Shown here: piece by piece, positions 20,209 to 29,900 of the stretch
Position numbering within the stretch: the first letter of the stretch is position 1
How the letters are laid out: the number at the start of each line of letters is the position of its first letter
NCBI GenBank assembly: GCA_963575745.1
Contig: CAUYUJ010015026.1
Coordinates: 10,001 to 51,241, forward strand
Length of the DNA: 41,241 bases
Direction: 5' to 3'
Source: Prorocentrum cordatum
Taxonomy: Eukaryota > Sar > Dinophyceae > Prorocentrales > Prorocentraceae
Notes under the pieces: model-generated
Seen by the model: only the letters and a program-made list of their open reading frames with translations
The model's database searches: none
What the model was told of the DNA's origin: nothing
Translations under genes and position numbers: made by a program

Positions 20209-20766
20209 TTAGTCTCGCGCCTGGTCAAGAATCCCAATACCGAATTCGGGCTGCAACGTCCAAGGGGCTATCCTCTTGGCGAGACGCAGCCTGCGACGCT
20301 CCCTGGCCTGCGCACGATTGGCTGCAATGCGTTGGCGAGTCGCATCGGTGAGCTCGACTGGTTGTGGGGGGAGAGGTGGCACAAGATGGGAGGGAGGACA
20401 TGGACAGGGGGGCTCTGTGTCCTCTGGCTGCAGCATGCTGATGCCTTCGATGAAGGCTAAAATGTCTACATACTCTTGCTCATCGGAAGCCTCTATTGGG
20501 CCTGGGTCCCGAGGCGACGCCTCAGGGTCGAGAACGATCTCTCGCTTAGGTGTAACTTCTGTGTCCGTCGGCTCAGGTGGTAAAAACCTGTGCCGTTCGG
20601 GGTCCGCTCGGACCCGTCCTGCTCGGGGGAAGGCAAAATCTGGAGCCCAGGTCTCTTCTGTCCCGGGGTATGGGTCCCATTCTATTTCAAAAGCCCTAAG
20701 CGACCCACGGAGCTCCTCCTCCTCCTCCCTCAGATCCTCAGGCCACTCCCCGTCTTCACACGACAT
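20209..20766 (-). CDS. LINE 2 terminal ORF: acidic, proline-rich 185-residue protein
   Basis: An intact frame that starts with ATG 11 nt inside the end of the upstream methyltransferase-like ORF, in another frame. The N-terminal third is strongly acidic (EDLREEEEELRG) with aromatic residues (EWDPYPGTEETW). The middle is Pro/Glu-rich, and the C-terminal ~50 residues are basic and likely helical (RIAANRAQARERRRLRLAKR). No known domain is recognised. The overlap and shared strand suggest it belongs to the element and could be made by reinitiation or frameshifting. It is the only LINE 2 ORF without a break, but it could also be an unbroken frame by chance. Function unknown. Confidence 0.5.
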   Translation of the reverse strand: MSCEDGEWPEDLREEEEELRGSLRAFEIEWDPYPGTEETWAPDFAFPRAGRVRADPERHRFLPPEPTDTEVTPKREIVLDPEASPRDPGPIEASDEQEYVDILAFIEGISMLQPEDTEPPCPCPPSHLVPPLPPQPVELTDATRQRIAANRAQARERRRLRLAKRIAPWTLQPEFGIGILDQARD

Positions 20767-21592
20767 GCATGTGGCTGATTGCGTCCATGAGACCGTCCGC
20801 TAACACCTGGCACAACGCTGGTGGGTAGGTCTTCTTCTTGGCCGTACGCCACTCTTTTCGAGCCCTGCCGAACCCCACGGGCACTTCATGAGCCCCACGA
20901 CCGTGAGAGCAACGTCCTTTTACCGGTGTCTCGCAGAGCCTGTCGTGCAGTGTGCCCATGCGTAGTGCGAGGATGCGCGTAGGTGTTCGTGCCACCTGAC
21001 CGTGCTCGCACTGATCCAAGTCGGTAGTTGTTGCCGCGGGGGAGGCCATCACTGCTCTGAGCGAGGGGCAGAGGAAAGAGCTGACTGCCTCTGCGCGCCA
21101 AGTCGCTGGCATGGGGTGCTCCACCCAACAATTGGTCTTCATTGTCAGGTGCACTGCGACTAGTTCAACCATGGCCCCTAGAAGCTCGTTCCCTACCCTG
21201 AGCTGTTCCATCTGTCGTGGGGCCACGGCAAGGAGGCCCCAGAAATCATCGTGGGAACGGAGCGGTGGGGGCCCCTTGTTGGGGGCCCATTGGTTTGCTG
21301 ACCACGTCTCGCCTGGGGCCCCCCCCCCCGCCTGACAGCACCACCCGTCGAGCACGAATGTGTTTCTTCCATACGTCCAAAAACTCGCGACGCATCGACG
21401 CATCATGTTACCGAGCACGGGGTCGATGTCGATGTCGATCGTCAAGACACTGACCGAAAAGTCAGTGCTATATTCAGTCCACTCGAGTGCCGCCTGAATG
21501 TCCCCTGGCCGTCGTCGTCCACGGAAAAGGTTGAGAATGAAATAGTCTGACCGACGTATGGCCGGTGGTAGTGTCTGCGCAGCCTTGCTTGT
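20756..21592 (-). pseudogene. LINE 2 ORF2 C-terminus: DNA-methyltransferase-like domain
   Basis: Continues in the same frame as the zinc-finger segment after one TAA at 21593-21595. Near the start is DYFILNLFRGRRRPGDIQ (about 21494-21547), which resembles the SAM-binding motif I (LF-x-G) of C5 DNA methyltransferases. Then IDIDIDPVLG, then GAPGETWS (about 21299-21322), in the position of the catalytic GPPC loop but with Gly in place of Cys. Next come PPPLRS, WGLLAV, GNELLGAMVELV, WVEHP (in the position of ENV/ENP) and DQCEHG-x6-PTRI. I recall similar LFSG/GPPCETWS domains in dinoflagellate retroelement proteins. The fold is an inference, and loss of Cys argues against activity in this copy. 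Confidence 0.55.
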
Positions 21593-22864
21593 TTACTGTT
21601 CGGTAAGGGACATGCGCGTCGGATATCGCTCGTGTTGTGCTGGTGGGTACGGGGCGGGTGGGCAGGTGTCGTCCTGATCGGTGGGAGGCGATGGGGGTAG
21701 GAGCGCAGCACATGCCTCTGGTGTAAGATACGGGTCACTTTCCAGCAATATTTGTCGTGCGTATGCTTGTGGCACCAGCTCCGCCACGTCATTGGCAAGC
21801 TGTGTAAGAGGGCCGAGTACACGTGTAGTAGGTACGACCACGTGTCGTTTTGGTATGCATACGTGGTTGGTATGTTTGGCCATCTGGGTGGTCTGGGGTG
21901 GGTCTTGGAGGTGGTAGGCAGGGTTGTCCCTAGTAAGTAAGTCGACAAGTAGGCATATAGGTGAGTCGATCGATAGGTGGTCGACAAGATGCGGCCGAAC
22001 AGTGAACTTCAACAGACACACCGTGCATACCCCGTCGTGCCCTGCACATCCCCGAGCAATCGTCACGAGCTGTCGATGCATGCGTGCAATGTGTGCGCGC
22101 AGCGCGCGATGCCGAGCAACAAAAACCTCACCGCACCATGGGCACTCCTTGTGTGTCGCGGCTGTGAGCGTCGGCGGTTGCATGAGTAGTCCTCTTCCGT
22201 CTATGTACACACGGTGGGGCACTCCCGCTGCATGCACCTCAGCAAAGAACGGAGACTCAGCATGCTGCGCCAGTGTGCATCTGCTCTGATACTGCGTGTA
22301 CGCGTGCACACCGATGCGTATGATGCGCTTCCACGCGGGCTGGCTGCGTCGTATGAGCGACTCCCAAGCCTTCAAGTCATCGGCTGGGAGTGGGAGGTCC
22401 TGACATTGTTTAACCGCTCGTCGCAGCCACGTGAGGTTCTGGATCCACTGGCCCAAGGTAGCACGCTGTCGCGTCTGGACATCAGTAGCCGCATTCCACT
22501 CCGCCGTCACAAGGGCAAAGGCCAGTTGAGGCCCAGTATGGTACAGGGACCCCAGGAGTCGGAGCGTAGCGGCACGTAGCGTGATGTCCTGGGTGGGCCT
22601 CTGTAGTTGGGCTAGTACTAGCTTGTCGGAAATGTGGGAGGCCTCTTCTTGAAAGCGGACACGCGCGGCAGCACGGTAGATGTTCATGATCTCTACATGC
22701 GCTAACTTAGCCTTTGGTGTCGCAAGCGCAGGCCACGCACCTGCGTTGTACACTCGTTCTGACATGACGACGCCATCCGCGAGCACAAGTCGATGATGCA
22801 GGGAGAGATCGTCGGTCGCAAAGACGTGCCGACGGATGGAGGGAGAATGCGGTGGAGGCAGCAT
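21593..22864 (-). pseudogene. LINE 2 ORF2: post-RT region with C2H2-type zinc fingers
   Basis: A 423-residue open frame after the polymerase thumb. The first ~200 residues are helical, with Trp/Arg-rich stretches (GQWIQNLTWLRRAV, PAWKRIIRIG). A finger begins CPWC at residue 241 and continues C-x2-C-x13-H-x4-H (His 258 and 263), matching C2H2 fingers. A second cluster follows: CTVC at 280-283 with His 296 and Cys 304. The remainder is Pro/Thr-rich to the TAA. Such fingers in non-LTR ORF2 proteins usually help target-DNA or template binding. The frame is shared with the downstream methyltransferase-like domain, so they were one protein. Confidence 0.8.
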
Positions 22865-24158
22865 AATAACGGATCTCGGGGATCATTGTTGTGCCTGCGT
22901 CGAACATTGAAGCCAGATGTATGTAGTTGTGCACAATTAGGTGCATTCATTGCCCCGAGTGTGTCCGATATTCCCGTGATGTGTCCGCCATGCTCGCGCC
23001 ATGCTGCACGTCGTGTTTGCGCGGTGCTTTGTCCGCGCCACGTGATGAGCGCTGCTGTCTTGGACGGCCCCACGTTCAACATGTGCCCACGTCGTGCGAA
23101 GGTCTCCGACACAAGTACCAGGAACCGACTCAAAGCATCATATAGTTGTGCAGCAGGCATCATCTAGATGACTGTGGCATCGTCGGCGTGTGAGATGTCG
23201 ATCAGTGTGACCCCTGCCTGGGGCTCTCCACTGGCTCCTGCTGTGAGTCCTCCAAGGGTCCCAGGCCTGTCCGCCTGCGGTAGAGTACGGATGGCCTTCG
23301 TCAAGCATCTGTGCACGCACGTCTTGCATACAGTCGGCCATCTGCATCTCAAATAGCACGCCCGCGAGCGGTTGTCCTGAAAAAGACCGTTTCGGCAGCG
23401 ATGCATGTCCAGATCCTTCGTCAACGAAACAAGGTGCTTGCTAGCATTGTTCCTCTTGGGGTGGCCACTGTATGGGTTGATGCACGGTGGCTGGCGGGCG
23501 GCCAGCTGCTCGTATTATCGTTGCCATGGTAAGGTCGTCGAGGTCGGGTTCGCGATGGGCACGCACCACGAGTTCCCGAATGGCCCTGTAGGAGGCCTGG
23601 ACGACGTCCAGAAGTAAAACTCCAAACGACAGCTTTCTGAGCTTGGCCAGCGCTTGGGCCGCCCTCAACTCCAGAGACGCGCGGGTGGTTCTTCTGCCTG
23701 GGAGTCCTCCGAACTGCGTCTCACCGGCCTCTGACGCCAGGAAGGGTAGCAGTCGGGTCCGTAGGCACCGTCTGGAGGCCTTGCCATTCTGCGACGATAC
23801 CAAAATGGATCTGGAACTCGCACACTGCGTAGAGTCGGCTTGTCCGGATCGGATGAGGTCGCGGTAGAAACCCTTTTTTCCAGTGTATTGGTTCCACCAG
23901 GGTCAGTGCGAATTTCAGTTGTAGTGGATAGTAATATTCAGCTATGACCGTGGGATGGGCCATCAAGAGGCCTCCTGCAACTCCATCACATCCAAGTGCT
24001 GACTTCCGAGCGCGACGGCAAAACCAGTGAAAGTCAGAGAGCGAGGGGATGGATGCAAGAGAGACGGGATCAGTCTGCATGCGCCCATACAGTGCACGTC
24101 CAAAATATCCTGCAAACATGGGCGCGTCGCTGACGGGCAGAGTGGCTGCCAGCTCCAA
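22865..24158 (-). pseudogene. LINE 2 ORF2: reverse transcriptase
   Basis: Spread over three frames on the minus strand. Finger motifs: ALGCDGVAGG, HPTVIAEYYYPLQLK and EPIHWKKGFL (24158 to about 23890). Then SSQNGKASRRCLR and GETQFGGLPGRRT (23800-23690). Motif A is LLLDVVQASYRAIRELVV, Asp codon at 23606-23608. Motif B is SGQPLAGVLFEM (about 23345-23385). Motif C is SHADDATVI (near 23179-23187), followed directly by TAG at 23164-23166. The frame then continues with MLNVGPSKTAALI and, in another frame, YIHLASMFDAGTTMIPEIRYYAA, the usual post-palm HLG-like signature. Catalytic aspartates are present, but the frames are broken. Confidence 0.9.
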
Positions 24159-25025
24159 TACTGCAAAGTGTTGCTGCCATCTTCTTGATCCTGCTGCTCG
24201 GATACCGCTGCCTGTCCTGTCAGATCCTGCAATGCTGGTAGTACTCGCTCGAATCGCCGTCGCTTCGAACCCGCACCTACCCGTCGTAGGGCGGCATACG
24301 CCTCTGCAAATTGACGGCGGTCCCGGGCAGAGCGTACACCGTTAGCTATGCTGGCACAATGCCAAGCCGAGTCCTGTCCAGTGGCCTGCTGTGTAACATA
24401 CGTGGCTGCTTTGAGAAAACACGCAGCTAGCTGCCCAGAAGAAGCCAAACCAAGCATGATAGAAACGGCGCATCATGTCCAGCTGGAATCGGAAGCCGTG
24501 GGGTACCTCAGCGAGCTCGGACGCTGTCGGTAAACGTCCTAGGCAGCGCAGCCCTACAATGTGGTCCTGAGTGAAGGGGGCAGTGTGAGCCTACCTTGGG
24601 GAGTCTCCAGTGGCACGGTGAATGCCTTGATGGCATCGCATACTTGGTCGGTTGCGTCAGCAACTCGGTGGCAGCACTGGTGTGCGGGCCAGTCCCGTTT
24701 TGCTAACCGCCATCGTAATTTCCGCAAGCAAAACCATTGTCCCTCCGAAGCCCCGTCCGACGCCCACGCCACAAACACACACGCCAGTAGCATAATGCGT
24801 AGCCGGGCCCGTAGGGCCCGTTGCGTTCGTCGTCCGTGCATTCGCTGGCCCATTAGATGAAGGGAGCCTTGGGAGATCCAGCTGCTACGTGGTTGACGGC
24901 CCCTGTCCGACATCATGGGCGGGAAGGCGAGCTCAGCCGCTCTCAGGATGCGAGCATTCAAATGCTCAGCATGGTCGAGGATGAGTTGAGAAGGGAGGTT
25001 GAGGCGTTCTACGTAATTCATCTGC
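24159..25025 (-). pseudogene. LINE 2 ORF2: linker between endonuclease and RT
   Basis: Minus-strand frames with Arg- and Leu-rich helical segments (MNYVERLNLPSQLILDHAEH, then RRTQRALRARLRIMLLACVF), interrupted by stops near 24554 and 24480. The position and helical basic character fit the linker seen in other LINE ORF2 proteins. No separate domain is recognised. Confidence 0.6.
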
Positions 25026-25985
25026 TCACGTCTGCTGACAATCGGGATCGTCATACTTCGTAACATCGCGTCGGAACCTAGTCCATGTGACGGTTGGCTC
25101 GTACTGTTCTGCATGGCACACATACACGTCAGTTGAAACCACAAAGTGAGCGTCACATCTCATCGATAAGTCGAGGTCGATGTCCACCGCCTGTTTCGTA
25201 CCGTTTGACAGCTGGCCCGTGGGAACCGCAATGTGATCGATTCGGCGCCCGGGGTCCTGACCCTGAGCCCTTGGAGGTAACCAGGTCCTGCGAATTCCAG
25301 AAAAGGATGGCAGAAACGTAGACACTGCACAATGTCCCGTGGTTCGCAAGATCTGGTGGAAACATTGCCTGGTCTCGTTTTCAACCTCGGGCGCCACATC
25401 ACCCCCGTGTTCTGACACTTGCGGCCCTAAGGTCGCATTGGCATCCAGTAGGCAGCACAGCGGTGCTGGCTGAGCTCGGCTGCTAACACGAGAGACCATA
25501 CTACTCCACCAGCTCTGTATCTCTGTAAGCGGCCGACGAGAGCGCGGAGCGTGTCCAACCAGCACATAAATACACATGCCTGGCGCGCGTATAGCTGCTA
25601 GTAGGTGCCGTGTCGAGTAATTGATCACACGTACATGTTTGCGTGCCGGCGTGCGTCCGCGCGCGTACTCATGCTGCGTATTAATCCAAAGAGTTATTCC
25701 ATCTTTGCCTCTGGGTTCTGCGGCTGCGGTTGGAACCATGAAATCGCTTGCTGGTGTCCATCCATTCCGACACAGCCGAGTCTCCAGAGTGCCAACAAGA
25801 TGTAAATGGCGAGCAGAAAATTGATGAAGATGAGCAAGCGCAAGCATGCGGCCAGGCAGATTGAGGCCAGCCGCATCCTGATATCGACACCGAATCCTGG
25901 TACCATGCCCTCTCGCAGCCCTCCTGCGGGGCCGCAGTGTGAGAACATTCGCCACTGCAACGCTGACCTGAGGCGGCATACCTGA
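25026..25985 (-). pseudogene. LINE 2 ORF2: EEP/APE-type endonuclease
   Basis: Target-nicking domain, in one open frame. Residues below count from a start at 26225, although the domain itself begins near residue 85. In order: VANVLTLRP (Asn 93), LVGTLETR (catalytic Glu 148), GITLWINTQ, RVINYSTRHL, IYVLVGHAPR (Tyr 220, His 225), LLDANATLG (Asp 261, Asn 263), GRRIDHIAVP (Asp 330) and CDAHFVV (Asp 358, His 360). All main catalytic positions are filled, so this domain is better preserved than in LINE 1. The end (QQT, TGA) follows a frame change near 25030. Upstream, the frame shifts near 25980 to join the RNase H region. Confidence 0.9.
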
Positions 25986-26994
25986 TGTTGGAAATTCTCG
26001 TGGCACACACGAGTTTCCGAGCCGCGGCCAGCTGGCGGCGAGAAAACCTTGCGAAGGTCCAGTAGATGTCGGGCATTTCGTTCGCGCCCATTTTCGGATA
26101 AATCCCGAGACCGCCGTGGGTCTGCGCAGACATCCGTAACCACGGCACATCAGCAGCGGCGTCAAGCAATATTGACCACGGTTGAAAGTCAGAATCTGCG
26201 GTTGGGCCAATGCCCATAGATGCAAGGCGTTCTATGGTATTTGCAAGTTCGTTAAGAGGATGAGCGTTGTGTCCCAGCACTTGTTTCCAGGTAAGCCGTG
26301 TAAACCGTCGTAGTAATTTCAGGACGCCGTCAAAATCCAAGGTAGGTCCCCACATGATGTGCACTGTGTACCACCGTCGGCCGATAAGACCACCAGCTGG
26401 TTATCCGTTAAATACTTCGACTGGAAGCGCACGAAACTTTTCAGGGGCTTGCAGCAACCATAGGACAAGCCGAAGTGCGGCTTGAAATTCAGCTGCGCCC
26501 GACGGGTTGGCAACTGAATCGGATAGCGATGGGTCAATTCCGCACATGTACCCCTCACATATGCACCTGCTCGCCAGCGTAACTGAGAAGCTACACCACG
26601 CCCACGATGGGGGTCCATCCAACTGCTAATGTTTGGACCCTCCGGACCCATCGTTGTACACTTCCAGTCTTGCAATTTTGTCGTCCACAGGGGTGAGGGC
26701 TTCGTGGGTCTCAAAAATATTGCGGGTGCTGCTGTGCAGATACAGATAAAACAGGCACTGTTCGGGCCCTCTCTGCGGCCCACGAAATATTGGGGCGAGG
26801 GACGAGCTGAGGGGCCAGGGCTGACGGAGGTGCCTGACCAGTGCCTTGCAATCGGGAATGGGGCAACGTGGGCGAGCTGGCTCAGTCTCCGTCTGTGGCT
26901 GAGACGGTGGCGGCCTGGCTGGAAAAAAAACAGCGGCGGGCAGAGATGGCGATTCAGGCATCTCACTCGCCAATGCCTGCCCGCCAGGCCGCAT
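25986..26994 (-). pseudogene. LINE 2 ORF2 N-terminus: RNase H domain
   Basis: Starts at an ATG (26992-26994) that overlaps the ORF1 stop. After a Pro-rich leader comes RLEVYNDGSGG, first catalytic Asp at 26650-26652, then a TAG at 26626-26628. NPSGAAEFQAALRLVLWLLQ follows (catalytic Glu), then TDNQLVVL (third acidic residue, codon at 26403-26405, in a frame offset by one base). VLGHNAHPLNELANTIERLA carries the His and the N-E-x-A-(D) end, with Asn for the last Asp. This matches the type 1 RNase H pattern, which degrades the RNA strand of RNA-DNA hybrids. Its position before the endonuclease is unusual. A roughly 80-residue tail links to the endonuclease. Confidence 0.8.
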
Positions 26995-26996
26995 CA
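26992..26996 (-). promoter_or_regulatory. Overlapping stop-start TGATG between LINE 2 ORF1 and ORF2
   Basis: The TGA ending ORF1 (26994-26996) shares its last base with the ATG (26992-26994) that opens the RNase H frame. Stop-start overlaps of this kind are known to drive termination-reinitiation in some non-LTR elements such as SART1. Whether that occurs here is inference. Confidence 0.6.
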
Positions 26997-28700
26997 CCTC
27001 AGCGTCGACGCACCCGATGCGCTGCCCCCGCCGTACACGACCAGGAAGCTGTCCTCCGTCCGTCTCGGGCTCTGGCTGCGACTGTGCCTCTGACGACGGC
27101 TGGCAACTCCAGCCGCATGATCCTCGCCTCCCTCTGCAGCGACCTCAGCACGTCCGACGGGCGTAGGAGGGACTGCACCTTGTCCGCGATGGCTGGACGC
27201 CGCCTCGTGGCGAGCGATGGCGTCACGCAATCCTTGCTGTCCATCTGGTTTGCGAGCTCGGTCTGCTTCGTGCGTTGCCCTCCTCGCCGCTGCCGCACGG
27301 GCCCTCAGCTCCTCGGGCGTGGCCTGCACACCCGCCGACGGCCACGCTCCGCCATCGACTGGAGCATCGACAGCTGCAGTGGCGGCGCGGGCTGCGGCTG
27401 CTCGGGTCGCAGCGCCAGGCAGCACGGCCGCGGCCGCCGCGGGCCCGGGCGGCAGGTCGGCGCGAGGCGCCGACGCGTCGGGGGCGGCAGCTGGGGCCGC
27501 GGCGGGCCCAGGCGGGTCGACGCGCGGCGGCGCCACGGGGGCGGCTGCAGGGGCCGCTGCGGGCGCCAGCCGCTGCGGCTGCCCCGCGAAGGGCGCCGCG
27601 CCTGGGGCAGCCTCCATCCCCGCGTCAGGGCCAGCAGCTGCACGGACGGTGGTCATGTTCACCTGCAGCGTCGTCAGCAATTGCGTGAGCGACGTGAGAT
27701 GTCTGGTCAGCTGCGCCTGCCCTGCCTGCAACTCCGCAATGGCGGCGACGGGCGGCGCCTGGTCTGGTAGCGTGCCTGGGACCACGCCGTGCGACGGCGG
27801 CGTGGGCGCAGCCGCTGCAGACTCCACATTCACGTCGGCGTCCGTCGCGGGTCTCATGGCCTCGAGCTGGTCCGGCAAAGTCTTGGCCCGACTGAGGGCC
27901 TGCTCCCGCTGCAGCATCTTGGCTTCCTTCTCCTCTAGACTGGCTCGGGCTTGGTCGGCAGCAGCATGCGCTTTGTCAAGATTCACCTGAGCCCGCTGCA
28001 AAAATGCTCGCTGTCTGTCACACCTCACGCCTGGGGCCCGAGCTGATATGACCATGCACAGCTAGACCGCGTACTCCTCTTCTTGTGGGTGCATATGCTC
28101 GGCTGTCATGCCAAGATCCTTGGCCGCCTGCAGGCGCTTGCCCGTGGCGGCGGCCATGTGTCTCAACGATCTCCTATGGGCCGCCAGCTCTCGTTCATCT
28201 CGGGGAGGCTCTACCCACGCTGGATGAGACTTTGCGTCCAGCGGGAAAGCGGGCAAAATTCCAAAGGCTGGACTGCGCAACTCATCCTCCATCTACGATA
28301 CGTGGCCTCCGTCGGACTCCTCTTCGTCGGCGAACCTCACGCGGGAGCTGGAACGTGGCCTTGACTCACTCGGCTGGCGGCTGCGTCGGCGGCGGGACGC
28401 AGCTTTTGGGCGGTCCTTCCTCTGTCGGGACTCCTGTCGCTACTGGCTCGGCTCGTCGTCTTCATCTCCATGTGCTGGGAGACTGTTGGGGAGCGGCATG
28501 CACGTCCGGCACAGCAGATCGGCAGGTCCATTCAGCGTGCCACACGTTTGGCACCACCATCCTGGCGCCAGAGGAGGAACGTGCAGGGGGCTCGCCCTCC
28601 TGCAGCTCCTGCAGCGAGCCCTTTGCCTCTGCGTCCTCCAGAAGGCCCAGCTCCGCCCCTGCCGCCGCCAGCGCTCTTTCCACTCATGGGGCCTGCGCTG
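26994..28700 (-). pseudogene. LINE 2 ORF1: RanBP2-type zinc finger and coiled-coil protein
   Basis: One frame read with three TAG stops (28440, 28293, 28062). Near the N-terminus (28500-28559) is a W-x-C-x2-C-x3-N-x6-C-x2-C finger, an exact RanBP2-type pattern that in other proteins binds RNA or ubiquitin. Then come an Arg/Ser-rich segment (QRKDRPKAASRRRRSRQPSE), an acidic patch, and HRRSLRHMAAATGKRLQAAK. Next is a heptad-rich helix around AHAAADQARASLEEKEAKML and a second helix (IAELQAGQAQLTRHLTSLTQ). A long Pro/Ala-rich stretch ends in a basic C-terminus. This fits a nucleic-acid-binding, self-associating ORF1 protein. The start codon is not determinable. Confidence 0.7.
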
Positions 28701-29283
28701 TGGTGCGCGCGCACCCTAGCCGCGGCGGCAGCCACCCGCAGCAGGGTGCGCGATTCGCGCGCCCGCCTGCCCGGGGCAGGCCCGCTCGCCATCGCGCGCC
28801 CGTCGCGTGGCGGCGCACGCCGCAGCAGCAGCACGGCTTGCCCGCTCGCCGATGGCGCGGCCTCGGCGCGGGTTGGCACCTCTGACCGCCGAGTCCCGAG
28901 GAGGCTCGCAGCGCGCGGTACTGGGCACCAGGGCGCTGCACCCAAAGCCTCGAACCCGGGACGGCGGCTGAGGAGGGAGGGAGGGAGGGAGGGAGGGAGG
29001 GAGGGGGAGGCTTAGGGAGGGAGGGAGGAGGGAGGAGCGGGGCTTGCCACCCGCTTCTCTCGTCCTCCTCCTGGTCGTTGTCCTTGTGTTCCTCCACCCA
29101 GTTTGTAGGCGTCATAGTCCTCCTCCACCTTCTCATCCTGCATCCTTCCCTCTCCTCCTTCCGCGTCATCCACCTCCACCCTTCTGGAGGAGATGGAGGG
29201 GAGGAGGGGAAGGAGGAGGAGGAGGAGGAGGGGAAGGAGGAAGAGGAGAAGGAGGAGGAGGAGAAGAGGAGGAGGAGGAGGAG
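28701..29283. other. Purine/pyrimidine tracts between LINE 2 and family R
   Basis: A GAGG-repeat run (about 28971-29035), a pyrimidine-rich stretch (29050-29180) and GGA triplets (about 29185-29283). No gene is seen. The 5' boundary of LINE 2 lies somewhere in 28560-28960. Confidence 0.6.
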
Positions 29284-29900
29284 GACCAGTGTAAACCCGA
29301 GAGTCATCAACGATGTTGGAATAAACCCTCCCTGCAAGCTCCCTTTTATGGGTCCCTACAACGGTTCATTTCCATTGAAGGAACTGCCTCCTTGGAAGAC
29401 AACCGTTTGAAGACCATGAAGCATGCCAAAACATTGTTCTCAGGATTCCAACGCCACGGATCAACCTGACTGTTGCGTCATGATAATCCTGAGTCGTGCC
29501 AGAGAAACATTCCTGGGACTTCAACACAGCGAACCAACACAATTGTTGCACCCGCAGAATCCTGAATCCTTTCAGAACACCACTTCTGGCACGTTGATGA
29601 TGGGAATATGTGTCTTGCAAATATTTAAAACGAATGTGGGCCGCGCTAAGGCGAGAGCCACATTTTGAAAACCACCCGCATTCAATCCGTGAAACAAATG
29701 CAAATATTGAACACGAATGTGCGCCGCGGTAGGGCGAGAGCCACATTTTGAGAACGACCCGCTCTTAATTTGCGAAATTTCTATAAATAGTTAAAACGAA
29801 TGTGCGCCGCGCTAAGGCGAGAGTCACAGTTTGAAAACCACCTGCCCTCCAGCTGTGAAACTGTTGCCAACCGTAAAGCTTCAGAATCATAAATGGTAAG
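29284..29900 (+). repeat. Family R, copy R2
   Basis: Uninterrupted copy between GGA tracts. It begins GACCAGTGTAAACCC, with ATTG/TTGGAATAAACC and CTCCCTGCAAG. Module 2 holds diverged 67-73-bp units (GGGACTTCAACACAGCGAA). Module 3 holds three 83-bp units with GCGAGAG at 29651, 29734 and 29817, each followed by CCACATTTTGA-like sequence. The 3' block is short here: AAGCTTCAGAATCATAAATGG runs straight into GGA repeats. No coding capacity is apparent. Confidence 0.85.

Larger units (their letters stand above)
20209..28700 (-). mobile_element. LINE 2: non-LTR retrotransposon with RNase H, endonuclease, RT, zinc fingers and a methyltransferase-like domain
   Basis: Read on the minus strand: ORF1 with RanBP2-type finger and coiled coil, then RNase H, EEP endonuclease, reverse transcriptase, C2H2-type fingers, methyltransferase-like domain, and a separate acidic ORF. 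It spans about 8.5 kb. The coding is broken by several frame changes and in-frame stops (TAG at 28440, 28293, 28062, 26626 and 23164; TAA at 21593), so this is a relic. Its domain set and sequence differ from LINE 1, so the two belong to different clades. No spliced leader, long terminal repeat, poly(A) tail or target duplication was found, and both ends are approximate. Confidence 0.85.

Noticed and set aside
20276-20803. 175-residue plus-strand frame
   Set aside because: It is antisense to the acidic LINE 2 ORF, which has better composition and overlaps the upstream ORF in the element's direction.
26841-27990. Plus-strand frames of 257 and 309 residues
   Set aside because: They are antisense to the Pro/Ala-rich part of LINE 2 ORF1, which is in frame with a zinc finger and coiled coils.
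28935-28965. A tRNA-like CCTCGAACCCGGG segment
   Set aside because: It only loosely matches a B box, and no acceptor or anticodon stem can be drawn around it.
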